This document shows positions 1-11,929 of a stretch of DNA of 64,000 nucleotides, in pieces (position 1 is the stretch's first letter; every line of letters starts with the position of its first letter). The position numbers and the translations under genes were made by a program. This stretch comes from Branchiostoma floridae. Taxonomy: Eukaryota > Chordata > Leptocardii > Amphioxiformes > Branchiostomatidae. A model generated the notes under the pieces. That model had not been told where the DNA came from and made no database searches. It saw nothing but the letters and a program-made list of their open reading frames with translations. The DNA lies in NCBI RefSeq assembly GCF_000003815.2, contig NC_049991.1, positions 6,966,087 to 7,030,086 of the forward strand. Direction: 5' to 3'.

Positions 1-1356
1 TGACACCAGGTATCGGGACATCCTGGATGCTGCGAGCGGAGATTATTCCTTCGTTTGCCCCGCTGTTACCACGGCACTCGCCCATGCCCGTTACGGCACC
101 AACGTGTACATGTACGAATTCGGTTATCGCCCGTCTACGTCAACTTTTCCCGACTGGGTTGTAGCAAGCCACGGTGAGGAGATCCAGTTCTGGTTGGGGC
201 TGCCCGTGGTCCCGGCCTATGGCTACAGCACGGAAGATGCCGAGGTATCTCGTAGGATGATGAGACACTGGGGAAACTTTGCCAAAACAGGGTAAGAATC
301 AATTCAATTATTTCTATCCAAAAGTTCTTAACGTTCTTAACTGTCTTACTAGGAAAACTTAGTTGTTGTAAAGTCTAGTTGCTTGTGAGAGAATTATCAA
401 GCTCGACTTATTTTTATCTGGTAGTGGTCTGAAAGTCGCTCTTGCAGATGGCACTAATAAACCCTTCATTTAGACACGGTTGCCGTTTTTGCAAGCATAG
501 CATCATTTGTCAAAACTTGTGTTCATGAACTGTCAATATAATTGAATGTACGTCGTCTTTTAGCGACCCAAACGACAACAACAACGAGCCAGCGTGGAAC
601 CCTTTCACCGAGACTGACAGAGCCTACTTGCTTCTCGATGGGAGGGACCCTAAGATGATGAACGGATGGAAGACTACTGAGTGTGCCATGTGGGATGTCT
701 ACATCCCGTCTCTCGTCAACAAAACAGGTGAGAAATTCAGAAGCAATGTAAAATAAAATCACTGGCTTGCTGCACCCGTATAGATACTGGTTTACATATC
801 TAGGGTACCGTACAAAATATACCCGTCATACAGTATCGAAGCTCAACGAAATCACAGTACCATGACAGCAGAGCAAATGAGGCCAAATGTCTATGATGAG
901 GATAACTTCATTGTATAATGTATAACAATCTTACATACATGCGATTTGAAATGTGTACTATTGCTAAAATCTAACAACTAATCTAATCTAATAAATCTAA
1001 CAGTATAAGCAATCATTCCGCAATCAGCCAGGAGATGTATCTGGATAAAATAAAATACCAGCAGGGCAAGGGTTCAGATTCGAGACAACTATTGCTAATC
1101 GTGATGATTTGTATATGATCAGAAGATGTAACATAATATTTGAAAAAAAAATGCACAGTTTTTGTTATCTAAGACCTTGTATACTTAATTTATTTGTTTA
1201 GGCTCTCAAGGCCCCATGACATCAGAGCCCGTCCAGTGCCAGACTACCACAGAAGTTGTCGCCCCGGCAGTTTGGGGACAGAGTCTGACACTGGCTCTTC
1301 TCTTCAACCTCATCAAGGACGTCATCAGCTTCGTCACGACCATCTTCGTGCTGTGA
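1..1356 (+). CDS. Cholinesterase/carboxylesterase-like gene, 3' part (gene 1 of a tandem pair)
   Basis: This is the 3' end of an alpha/beta-hydrolase esterase that continues upstream of the window. Three exons are visible: 1-291, 564-727 and 1202-1356 (stop TGA). Phases agree: GG|C across intron 1 and G|GC across intron 2. The first exon holds the region of the catalytic His (ASHGEEIQF) seen in type-B carboxylesterases and cholinesterases. The last exon ends in a hydrophobic tail (ALLFNLIKDVISFVTTIFVL), which suggests a GPI-anchor signal or a membrane anchor; this is inferred. The serine and oxyanion-hole parts lie outside the window. It is a close paralogue of the complete gene at 6449-10607 with identical intron positions. 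Substrate is unknown; secreted carboxylesterase or bile-salt-lipase-like roles are equally possible. Confidence 0.9.
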
Positions 1357-1409
1357 GAGATGATGACGTCATCAGCTTCGTCACGACTATCTTCGTGCTG
1401 TGAAACCTT
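1318..1409 (+). repeat. 47-bp tandem repeat spanning the stop codon of gene 1 (two copies)
   Basis: Copies begin at 1318 and 1365, exactly 47 bases apart, each starting GACGTCATCAGCTTCGTCAC. The first copy encodes the last residues of the hydrophobic tail plus the stop; the second lies in the 3' UTR. The unit is not a multiple of 3, so reading through would change frame. The paralogue has four copies at 10569-10756. Confidence 0.9.
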
Positions 1410-1459
1410 GTATGCTTAATGAAACGTAGGGCTTTCGACCAGAAAGTTTTGTAGGCTGA

Positions 1460-1465
1460 AATAAA
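1460..1465 (+). terminator. Polyadenylation signal AATAAA of gene 1
   Basis: AATAAA lies about 100 bases after the stop of gene 1. The surrounding 3' UTR is similar to that of the second esterase gene (around 10,780-10,900). A second AATAAA occurs near 1671. Confidence 0.6.
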
Positions 1466-2156
1466 TGGTTTGTGATAACCTGTCATATTGCTGACCCTAT
1501 GTGTTACATTGAAAAGATTTTGTAATGATTCACCAAAAGGAATTTAGTTTCACCTAAATGAAATCTTCATTTGGAAGGATATTCACACTAACTGAATTTT
1601 TCTCAAACATGACTGTTTTGTTGCTGTGATTTGTGTTGTTTTCCTTTGAAACGTTTGCTGCTGTGCTGTGTTAATAAATCCTTCTATCACTTAACTCTTA
1701 GGTTGCAACTCCGTCTATCTATTTTCAATATGGTTATAGATATAAGGACAAAAATACAATAATTTCTTAGTCAACATGCAATAATGACCCTACTGAATTG
1801 CATTACTAAACCCGCTTTTTCGAATGTTTCTCATTTCGTCTTACACACAGAAAATATTTCATAACTCATTACTTTAATAGTTAGCAAACATTATATCAAG
1901 TAGATGTGTGTAGAGGGAAATTATGAAATTCAACGTATCATTTTGTACACTAGATAAAGACGCTACACATGGGTAAATTTAATGAAGGCTTCGAGGTATC
2001 AAGGATGATATTCCAATTAGTTCTTCTTTTAGGTTGGCTATTGAATCATTCGTTATTGGACATACCATCACACATCGGCGCGTATGATGAAACTATATGT
2101 CGTTAGCTCCAATAGCCCTTGTCGGTTGCCATAACCTTGTTACAAGGCTATTTAGC

Positions 2157-2350
2157 GTTTACGTAATAATCATGTGTTACATAACATTTGAAGTGAAGTC
2201 AACAACATCAGCATTCGCTGCCTGGGCGTATTTGCTTAAACGGTGGAAGGCCTTGGTAGATCCTAGACTACTGTCCAGACTTTATTTCTGATAAAGAACT
2301 GAACCGCTCAACTGGAGTCGGCGCAGAAGAAGAAAGGAAATATCGCAGTT
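2157..2350 (+). repeat. Duplicated spacer segment, copy 1
   Basis: This stretch resembles 11,640-11,830. Both contain GCTGCCTGGGC, then TGGTAGATCCTAGACTA, then a similar tract ending near ATATCGCAG or AAATCGCAG. Each copy lies roughly 1 kb downstream of one esterase gene, so the duplication unit that made the gene pair probably included spacer DNA. Confidence 0.6.
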
Positions 2351-2385
2351 GGATAGAGTGAGGGAATCTTTTCCTTTGTTTGTAT

Positions 2386-2950
2386 GACACAAATCATTCA
2401 AGCAGACGAAGGTTCTCTTAACACGTACGGATGCTAGGTCCCCTATTGGATGCTTGACCGTATGGGCAAATAGGCCTCGTATCGTCCCTACTTCAATATG
2501 TGGTTTGGTCTTTGGTTTGTGTGACACAGATCAGTCAAGTAGACGAAGGTTATGTAAAACGTACCTGACAAAAAGATGTCAGGTTCCCTATTGGATGTTT
2601 GTCCATATGGACAAATAGGCCCCTAATGCTATTACTTCAACATGTGGTTTGGTCTTTGGTTTGCGTGACACAGATCAGTCAAGTAGACGAAGGTTATGTA
2701 AAACGTACCTGACAAAAGGATGCCAGGTCCCCTATTGGATGTTTGTCCATATGGACAAATAGGCCCCTGATGCTATTACTTCAACATGTGGTATTGTCTT
2801 TGGTTTGTGTGACACAGATCAGTCAAGTAGACGAATGATATCTACACAGGTACGCCGTGGTACGGGCACAATAGACGTTAAGCCTATTGGATGCTTGTCC
2901 GTGTCGACAAATAGGCCCCGTGTTGTCATTACTTCAACAGGTAATTTTGT
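2386..2950 (+). repeat. About 140-bp tandem repeat, four imperfect copies
   Basis: The landmark GACACA(G/A)ATCA recurs at 2386, 2523, 2667 and 2811 (spacings 137, 144 and 144). Each unit also has ...GTAGACGAA..., CCTATTGGATG, GACAAATAGGCC and ATTACTTCAACA. The middle two copies are nearly identical and the outer ones more diverged. A related fragment may lie near 5158 (TGTTGTCATT...CAGGTGATTTT). Confidence 0.85.
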
Positions 2951-3069
2951 CTTTGTTGTCCACAACAGAGGAGAACGCAGACTGACCCTCTCGGTCTGTG
3001 TGTGACACATTTGGTCTGCATGACGCACTGACCAACGGTGCAGGGAAAATCTCCATAGCTAATACAGGT

Positions 3070-6000
3070 AAGATCCTTCTTCATTAACACCATATAACAC
3101 AATTCCACTGTAGAACTGCTAGGTACAGGGAGACTACACTACTTTATTTACTTTGTCGACTTGTTCAGCAGTTCAAAGTGCTAGAGGTATAATACAAATA
3201 AACTTCTGAATGTATACACAGTTATTCTAAAAGTAATTATTGTTATGTTTTATAATGTTTTGAATTATGTACTTCTATTGCTTTTCGATTTAATTATAAA
3301 ATTTACTGCAATTCAGCCGAAATAGGCTGTCATTGTATGTTTTTGTATGTCACTCGACGTAAAATAAATCAATTATTCAAAAGAAGGCGCAATAAGTTTA
3401 CAAGTGTAGTCATTAGGAAGTATGTCCACACTTAATCAAACGTATATTCTGTCCCAATGGCGTAAGAACTATCACTGCATTCTTACAGTACCTGGCGTAC
3501 AGTGATCAAAAGCTATTATGTTCTCGTCATGTGTGTTTTTTTCTTACACTGAGCAAATTCGTTAGAAACGATAGAAAATTTTTTAAGCATTCATTTACCG
3601 GGCATTTAAATACTAATACTAATAATAATGATAATAATAATGATTTCAAGTTTTCCGACGGCTGAGCAGACAAGTCACGTGTCCCCCTACCCTGATGCTT
3701 ATCCCTCTGACCCCATTTACCCTCTGACCTTTCCCCCATCTCCCATGTAGGTCATTCGTAGCTTCTCCTTCCTGAGTACGGTCATATTTCCCACCCAACC
3801 CTACCCTCACATATCTGACTTCAAGACGCTTATGTTGTTAATTATACTGTATGGTCTGTTTCTGCTATAGCTTTTGAGCTCAGTTGTAACTTGTAACTTA
3901 ACCTAGTCTCTAAGAAATCTTGAGAGAGATCAAACCCTTACGCTATTGTTTGTGCTCACAGAGTAACCGCTTGTGGGATTCAGAAGATGTGTGTGTGAAA
4001 GTTGAGCCCCTGTGTGGCGCATACTGGTCTCTTGTACGTTCTGTTATGAATTGAAGTTTAATATGCAAGTATGCAACTTAGACCTACTGACATGAGTGTT
4101 GTTCCTCCCAGTGTTGTTCATGCTGTTGTGTAAGCGTCATTGTGGGATATCTCCCTCTTGGCTGATGTTTAAGTATCTGCGTACTTATTTATAGCCAATG
4201 TCGTTGATTTTGCAACATTGATATGGCAATGTGTTGCCTTATGTTAACGATAAGCTTTCCGATGACTTACTGTAACTTCAGAGGTAGATGCAAGTCAGGA
4301 TACGTTGAACATCCGCTGGACAGAGCCTCGGTTTTAACCGTCCAGTTCGATATTGACTATAACAATGTGGCAACCAAGATAAACGGTCGCCAGCTTGTAG
4401 CAAGACATGCTTGGAGTCGTAGATATGAGAACAACAATGTGTAAACAGAAGTTGTTAACACTGTTGTTAACACTGATGAACCGATGTGTATAACAGAAGT
4501 TGTCCTGTTGTTGAGACTGATGAGTCAATAAATGCCCGACCGTACTCGTGACGGTGAGCTCACTACCCTAACGGTGTGTGTACTTGTCTGTGAAATAGTC
4601 GGAAAACGTAGTTCTCTTCGGAGCTTGCGAAGAAGAGAAATTGATGTACAGGCTTATTGCTCAGTTTATTCAAACTTCAGTGGTAACTGTTACTCACGCC
4701 TGCATTTAAACTACATATACTCTTTGTCTATCTAACTTTTGCGAAAAGTTACGTTACTATTGAGATAGCAAGTGGCATAAATAAATGACGATTGGGCTCT
4801 TGGTGACCTGGCAAACTATGGGCGTGGCGTTTTCACGCCCCAGCCAAAGTAACTTTGCGAAGTTATTGCTTGGGTCCATTTGATTAAACAAGCCTCATTT
4901 ACAATGCAAACAGCAATGACTAAGGATCAATCCTCTCAATCAGTCACAAGAGATCAATAGTGACAATGTATTTGTATTTATAGTTTTGTTTATCAATCCT
5001 AACGTGTCAGTTACATTTTTGTCAGAGAATGTAGTGCAATGCTAAACTTTCTTCCAACACTAAAGTGTACAAGGATGACATTTGAAACGATCACAGTCGC
5101 CTCATTTAGGATCAACAATGACCAATCACTTCAGGGTGCCAGCTCGCGAGAGGTACATGTTGTCATTCGTTCCACAGGTGATTTTCTTTGATCTCCACAA
5201 CAAACACGTTACCTAACCCAATCTTCTCCGGGTCAGTATAAGCGGCACTGGCACGTATCTTCTGATCAAAGAGCCGGCACAGGTGAAGGGAACTCCACCG
5301 CAGCAGAGAAAGGGTTTACAGGCAAGATTTTCTTTCATTTGTACATTGATATAAATGTACATATGTCTTTATACGTGATGAGAAGGTTTGTAGCAGCTTT
5401 AAGTTTTTAAATTCGATGAATAAATATGTGTTATCCTATTGGCGTTACTGCTTATGAAGAATATGAATAATGCCTGCATTACGATGTACATTTGGTAGTC
5501 ACATAATTTGTGCTACGTAACATGCACAGCAGATCTGTCAGATAGACTGGTACATGTTGGTACGTACTCCTTCGGAACAAATTAGCATTAATTGGCTCTC
5601 ATCATATGCTGTTTATTGAAAGGAGTAGGGGTTCCTCCCCAGCGTGGGTGGGTCAAAACATTTCCTGTCTGAATGGAGTAGGGAGTAGCCTTGTTCGTAG
5701 CTCTTTCTACTGCTATATTACGCACTGGCCTGAAATGTTAGCCCTTGCTCTCAATGATTCAAGCAATGATTCGATCATGATGTGTTCGTCAGGGTCTCTT
5801 CGTAACTTTGACTCGTTGAAAATTAGAGATGGTTGCATAAGGACTAAACAAATATTCCAGAACACTGCATATGAGCTTACTTCTTACTTCAGAGAATATG
5901 TACACATTTGGGCTACATAAAAATTCTATACTCTTTCCGTATGTCCAGGACGGTGATTCAAAGTGGGATAAGTAGACGCTACAACAGACAATATTTACTT

Positions 6001-6400
6001 TAGCAGGGGCGTGACGACACCACACCCACAGCTTGTCAGATAGCCAACAGTCGATTTATCATCTATACAAGTCGCATGTACAATGTAAAGAGTAAGAACT
6101 AAGGCTAGTTTGTCTCAGTTAGCCATGATGATGTCATCGCTGATTGACACACCATTCTATGGTCAGACAGTGCTCAGTGAAATAAGAGTAAGAGGTCGAT
6201 GACCCCAAACCTCAAATATCTAAAGCTCTTGAGTTTTAGGTGCAAAAAACACAGACGTAACTAAAACAATACCCCGGTTGACAAAATCTAGTATACAAAG
6301 TGCGTACCAGCCGCTTATAGTAGTCACAATGCATTTGTATTCACTGTTTATGCATCTTTTTTGCATTGCTAATTTTGGGGCTACGCTTTTCTTTCATAAT
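3070..6400. other. Spacer between the two esterase genes; no clear gene
   Basis: No open frame here has splice sites or family motifs I can support. It holds a short trinucleotide tract (about 3615-3645, AAT/GAT units), short direct repeats around 4440-4525 (AACAGAAGTTGT, TTGTTAACACTG), and a diverged copy of part of the 140-bp repeat near 5158. A good donor-like site (AATACAG|GTAAGATC, about 3067) and a GC-type donor (TTTACAG|GCAAGA, about 5322) might end untranslated first exons, because the second esterase has a splice acceptor just before its start codon. This is speculative. Confidence 0.4.
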
Positions 6401-6448
6401 TGACTTGTGCTGTTGTTCTACAGAACTAGAGAAAAGACGCCATCAGGT

Positions 6449-9400
6449 ATGGCTGTGTACATCCTAGCGGCCCTCTGCGCCGCCATGTTGAGTAAAGCTC
6501 CAGTCCAGGCAGCGGCTGAAGTGACGGCTCCTGCGGGAAGACTTGTCGGGCTGGAGCAGGACGTGTTCGGGACGACAGTTCACGCCTTCCTCGGGATCCC
6601 ATTCGCACACCCTCCAGTCGGCAACCGTCGCTTTCGGCGAGCTGAACGCCTGCCGCCGTGGGACGGGGTCTACAATGCCACGACGTAAGGTCCCCCTTTT
6701 TTAATCTCCATGAAAGATTGAGATATTGTTTTGGGTGTGTCTGAGCATGAGTGTTTGTCTTTCCGGAGTTTTGCAGTGAGCATAACTCTAGAGCCTCTTG
6801 ATTGATCATGATGATATTTGCTATTTGGGAGGTGTTGAGAAGAAAAAGGTCAACATAATTTTAGGTCACCGGTATATGATATTCTTTCTACATGAAAATT
6901 TTCGTTATTTTCATCCTTTGACCTCGGCCGCGTAGGCGTACAAATGTCTTATTTACAACATTTAATAGATGTCCTGATATCATATATGTGGAAAGTTTAT
7001 GAAGCACGATAAATCTAACTGATGAGATATAGCCCCCCCCCCCCCGTGTTACAGTATTGTATCGGAATGTCCGATTTTGATATCTCCTGTTCTAATAATC
7101 GTAACTATTTTCCATTTGATTATGCAGTATTCACTTTCCAATTGGTAATTGACAGAGTGCGATGTTATATTCTAAATCATATCATATCGATGAATCACAT
7201 TACTATCAATATCTATATTTATGTGACTAAATGCGAACTGATAGTCAATAAATACGGACAAAGGTCCACACGTTAATTCGAATCTATATCTAGTTCACTG
7301 TGTTCTCCTGCTGCAGTAGTCTCGAGACTCTGCAGTTACAATCAGTCTTATTTTCTGAATGTATAGGTAGATAATCGTAGATTTAACTTTAGTACTATGT
7401 TAATCTTCTTTTAACCCAAAGCTATACACAGGTAAAATTTTCAACGACATTGTCACCTTCTTCAGGATCAATACAGTGGTCGTAAAAAATTGAAGAAAGA
7501 GTCACAGTGGTCGTTGAAAATTTTATCCGCGTATATACCTTTAGGTTCGAAGACAGTTTAGCATAGTACTGTCATGATAACTACCAACTTGCATGGTAGT
7601 TTTAATGATTTAACGTTTGATGCCATTAACTCCAGGTATCCAAACATGTGCATTCAGTCATCAAATCTTTTCCCGGTGGGAGGGGAGATCACCCCGAAGA
7701 GCGAGGACTGTCTGTACCTGAACGTGTGGCAGCCGAACCCTGTCCCAACTGGTGCCGCCGTCATGGTCTATATTCACGGCGGGGGATTCATGACGTAAGT
7801 GGACAATACAACCACACAACGTTAGGTTACTACCGCGTTTTGTCTGGTCACGAAAATGCAAATGAGTACATGTCGGATTTGACAGTCACACAGTCTTTTT
7901 AAGGGTGGGGGTGCGCTTGTCCGTAAACAAAAAACGCGTTCGAAAATCTTTCAGTATCCCAATATGTTAATTGTCTTTTGGCAACTACTCAATGATCTCT
8001 AAGATTCTGAAATGGTCTTTAAATGATCTTCAACGTCTTCCAATGACCCATCTATCATATTTTAGCAATGTCAAAGACCAATGGCAAATAAATTAACTTT
8101 TTCCTAATGGTTTCCGTACTATAAGAATTGGGACTTGTTACGAGGGGATTCAAATGACGTCGCTTTAACACCAATGTTTGTTTGTTTTTTTGTTGCTTTC
8201 TTGGCTTTGTTGTACAATAGCTACTTTAAATATTGTAATTATAAAATTACAGCCAAAATCATCATTTTTTTTTTGGTAATAGTGGCTCTTCTTCACTGTA
8301 CAACGGAAAGTACCTGACTGCTACAGAAGGAGTGATCGTGGTAACCGTTAACTACCGAGTCGGCCCGCTGGGGTTCCTGTACACAGGAACTGATGACGTG
8401 CCCGGAAACATGGGTCTGACGGACCAGTTACTGGCCCTCCAGTGGGTACAGGACAACATCCCATCTTTCGGAGGAGATTCCTCCAAGGTGACCATTTTTG
8501 GCCATAGTGCAGGTTCAGCAAGTGTTGGTTTCCATCTGGTGTCATCGGAAAGTAGAAACGTCTTCAGTCGGGCCATTCTGCAGGCTGGAACGTCCTTGCA
8601 ACCGGGTCTGTCCGAAACGATGTCCGGCGCTAACGACAAGGCCATGGCGTTTTCCGAAAGTCTCGGCTGCCCAACTGATCAAGGTACAGCTGCACTACTG
8701 ACATGTCTACGGTCTCAAGATGCCCAACAGTTCGCAACGTTCACTAACTTCTACCCCGTGAAGGATACCGGTTTTATCCCCGCAAACCCAGCACAAGCAC
8801 TCGAAGATGGCATGTTCAAAAGAGCTGACATTCTGATCGGAACTAACGAAAATGAATTTGTCTTTTTCTTGAGTTTCTTTGGCATTCCTGGTTTCAGTGT
8901 TGGCTCGGAGAGTCCTCCCGATAGGGAGCAATTCATACAGGCTATAAACATAGGCTTGGCAGGGCCTCTGAATGAACTGGCATTGGAGGCAATCGAGTTC
9001 CAGTACACCGACTGGCTTAACCCTGACTCTGACACCAGGTACCGGGACATTCTCGAAGCTGCAAGGGCAGATTATTCCTTTGGTTGCCCCACTGTCGCCA
9101 CGGCCCGCGCCCATGCCCAATACGGCACCAACGTGTACATGTACCGGTTTGCCCATCGCGTCACTGCCTCCCGCTGGCCCGACTGGGTTGTAGCGACCCA
9201 CGGTGATGAACTCCAGTTCGTGTTCGGGCTGCCTACCATACCAGGCGTCGGTTACAGCACGGAAGATGCCGAGGTATCCAGTACCATGATGCGGTACTGG
9301 GCAAACTTCGCCAAAACAGGGTAAATGTCTCAAGTGTTACTTCAACCAGAACCCGTTAAAATGCTAATTGTTTGTAGTACAACAAAGAAGATAGTATAGT

Positions 9401-10607
9401 AAGAGTATTTGTTGATAGATATACACTTAATTTTATTTTTACTTTCTAACAAACAGAGGTCTTCACTGATGTTTGCAATTAGTAGAACTGCAGATGCGGC
9501 AATAAATGTCGTTTGACTTAAGATCGAATGTCAGCCGCTCCAGACCCTTGCAACTCATAGTCTCTCTTATTAGCTAACTGACTGCAAAGAGAGAGATCAG
9601 TCGGTTGACCTAATAGCAATAAAACTTCTTCAGCCAATGAGAATAAGTCTAACACGTGTCCATGCCAAAGCGCTAGTCTTCTAGTTCAAGAACAGAATCC
9701 TTATCAAACACAAAGAAAGAGGGACATCATAAGTTTTTGTCTTATTGTGTGACCTGCCATTGATAACTTGGGATTTATCCCTCTTTCAGCAATCCAAACA
9801 ACAACAACGATGCCGACCCTGTGTGGACGCCGTACACCGAGACAGGCAGACCCTACATACTGCTGGAAGGGAGTGGCCCAAAGATGATGACCGGGTTCAA
9901 GACCACTGAATGTGCCCTGTGGGATGTCTACGTGCCAGCTCTCATGAACAAAACAGGTCAGTAAATAGAGAATAAAAGAAAGTATTGACATCTGTTCTGG
10001 AGGCATAGATTTCGGGATTTTAGCAAATGTTGTTTCCGTGCCAACTAAAAATGGTGTGTTTGAAATACGCTTATATGTCACGAATGTGTCTGAACTGGGT
10101 TGTTTAGTGGGGTTGTCCCTACAGTTCATGGTGAAAAAGTCTGTAAAACCATCGTTTTCATGTGTTAAAACTTTAATGTCGTGGCTTCAAATGGCTGATA
10201 ATGAGTGGCTAGGCTAGCGAAAACAAGATCGAGAGGTTACGCGTTTAATTCCTGGCATTTCTAGCAAGACGTTAAGTCAACGAAAATGGTACTTTACACG
10301 ACTTCTACTTCGGTTGAGGAGCCAAAAGGTGGTGAAAGGAGCAGAATTGTCTCCGCCTTCAAATGCCCTTCCCTAGCCACCATGATATTGCTTACTATCG
10401 CTAAGCATTTACCTTACCCACTTTAATGTTTATTTTGTGATGTCATTTCCAGTTGCCCAAGCCCCCATGACATCAGAGCCCGTCCAGTGCCAGACTACCA
10501 CAGAAGTCGTCGCCCCGGCAGTTTGGGGACAGAGTCTGACACTGGCTCTTCTCTTCAACGTCATCAAGGACGTCATCAGCTTCGTCACGACCATATTCGT
10601 GCTGTAA
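6449..10607 (+). CDS. Cholinesterase/carboxylesterase-like protein, complete (gene 2)
   Basis: A secreted or surface-anchored serine esterase of the alpha/beta-hydrolase fold. Exons are 6449-6684, 7636-7794, 8283-9320, 9790-9956 and 10453-10607 (stop TAA); phases all agree and give 584 aa, normal for the family. Start: the ATG at 6449 follows an acceptor at 6421-6423 and opens a signal peptide (about residues 1-23). Family landmarks are SEDCLYLNVW, oxyanion hole HGGGF (126-130), nucleophile elbow GHSAG (Ser207), GTNENEF (Glu323) and ATHGDELQF (His438), so the Ser-Glu-His triad is intact. The elbow is GHSAG rather than the GESAG typical of true cholinesterases, which favours a carboxylesterase-like role. 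The C-terminal 22 residues are hydrophobic, consistent with a GPI signal or anchor. The ORF on the opposite strand of exon 3 is a shadow. Confidence 0.95.
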
Positions 10608-10756
10608 GAGATGATGACGTCATCAGCTTCGTCACGACCATCTTCGTGCTGTGAGAGATGATGACGTCATCAGCTTCGTCACGACCATCTTCGTGCTGTG
10701 AGAGATGCTGACGTCATCAGCTTCGTCACGACCATCTTTGTTCTATGAAAGATACT
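10569..10756 (+). repeat. 47-bp tandem repeat spanning the stop codon of gene 2 (four copies)
   Basis: Copies start at 10569, 10616, 10663 and 10710, all 47 bases apart. Copy 1 contains the last tail codons and TAA; copies 2 and 3 carry TGA at the same place; copy 4 is more diverged. It is the same unit as the two copies ending gene 1. Confidence 0.95.
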
Positions 10757-10823
10757 AACTGGAACCGACGAAATCAATCGGTTCGACTAGAAAGATTTGT
10801 AGTCTCAACAAACGGTAGTAATG

Positions 10824-10829
10824 ATTAAA
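10824..10829 (+). terminator. Probable polyadenylation signal ATTAAA of gene 2
   Basis: ATTAAA sits in the 3' UTR close to the place that aligns with AATAAA in gene 1. No AATAAA is seen nearby. Confidence 0.4.
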
Positions 10830-11347
10830 AGCTGTAGAAGCACTGACCCTTTGTGTTACATTGAGTAAATCTTGTCATAATTCACCGAAAGAAATTCTAT
10901 TCAACCTTCTATTTTCATCAAGAAAGCTATCAATATTGAATGAACTTCCGAAAATAATTTCATCAGGTGGGTAGAATATGTAGGATACATTAAATCATAA
11001 CAAATTCTTACATGGATTCAAGTTTAAAATTTATAAAAATGACATTTAAGTTTATAAATATAAGTAAATTCATAATCAAGTGTAATAGAAGAAAAAATTC
11101 AAACTGAACATAGGCTCTGGTACAATTATGTTACAAAAATATACTGTAAATTCAACTTTGAATGGGACAATAATGAAAAATTGGAGATATTGATTGCACC
11201 CCTTAGATCCTCTTGATGCGTTGGCAATCAGTGAATCTTTCGTAATTGCACACACCCTCAAGCACTAGCGTGGATACTCAAACAAATTGGCTTCAATTCC
11301 ATTCGTTACTGTCGTCAAGAGGCAATAGCTATTTAGCGTTTCCTTAA

Positions 11348-11593
11348 AATTGTATCTCCCTGCAATTGGGGCACCGGTGCGGCACTGCGGAGTTCGTTTA
11401 CTATAATGGCACTATTGTGTTATGTTCGACGATGTTTTTATAATTTATATTGTATTGCGTAGTGCGTAAAAGTTAGTAGACAAAAAAATACACAAAAAGG
11501 TCAAAATTCCGTTCTTTATCTCTGAAATTCGATGAGTTTCTTTTGAACCCCGCAGTACCGCACTAGTGCCGCAAGTGCAGTGAGATACCACCT
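11348..11593. mobile_element. TTAA-flanked MITE, copy 1 (246 bp)
   Basis: The ends are inverted repeats (left GTATCTCCCTGCA, right TGCAGTGAGATAC, with further pairing of GCGGCACTGCGG-type sequence), and TTAA flanks both sides (11344-11347 and 11594-11597). A second copy lies in reverse orientation at 29,956-30,321. TTAA target duplication is typical of the piggyBac and Kolobok superfamilies. No coding capacity. Confidence 0.7.
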
Positions 11594-11639
11594 TTAATGA
11601 TCATGTGTTTCGCGCAATGTGAAATGTAACGTATGGTTC

Positions 11640-11830
11640 ACAGTACCACTATTTGCTGCCTGGGCTTCCTTGATATAGCTTAAACCGTAGTAGATCCATG
11701 TAGTAGGCCATGGTAGATCCTAGACTAGTACTGTAGAGACTCTGTGTCTGATCAATCGCTGGAAGACGACAAAACTCATACCCAACTTCAGTTGATGCAG
11801 AACAGCATAGCCAAAATCGCAGCATCTACA
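11640..11830 (+). repeat. Duplicated spacer segment, copy 2
   Basis: Similar to 2157-2350 (GCTGCCTGGGC, then TGGTAGATCCTAGACTA). It marks the 3' flank of the second esterase gene in the same way as copy 1 marks the first. Confidence 0.6.
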
Positions 11831-11929
11831 TTGAAGGTCCACCGCCCCTCAAAAACACATGTGAAATGTGTATGTACAAAGTACATGTACACAGCCTCTG
11901 TGTTCTACGTTAATTATCTACGTTAAGTA

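Noticed and set aside
5606-5920. 104-codon plus-strand ORF in the esterase spacer
   Set aside because: No codon bias, splice signals or recognisable domain.
8707-9333. 208-codon minus-strand ORF
   Set aside because: It is antisense to the large esterase exon, which carries the full catalytic motifs; open by codon-bias mirroring.
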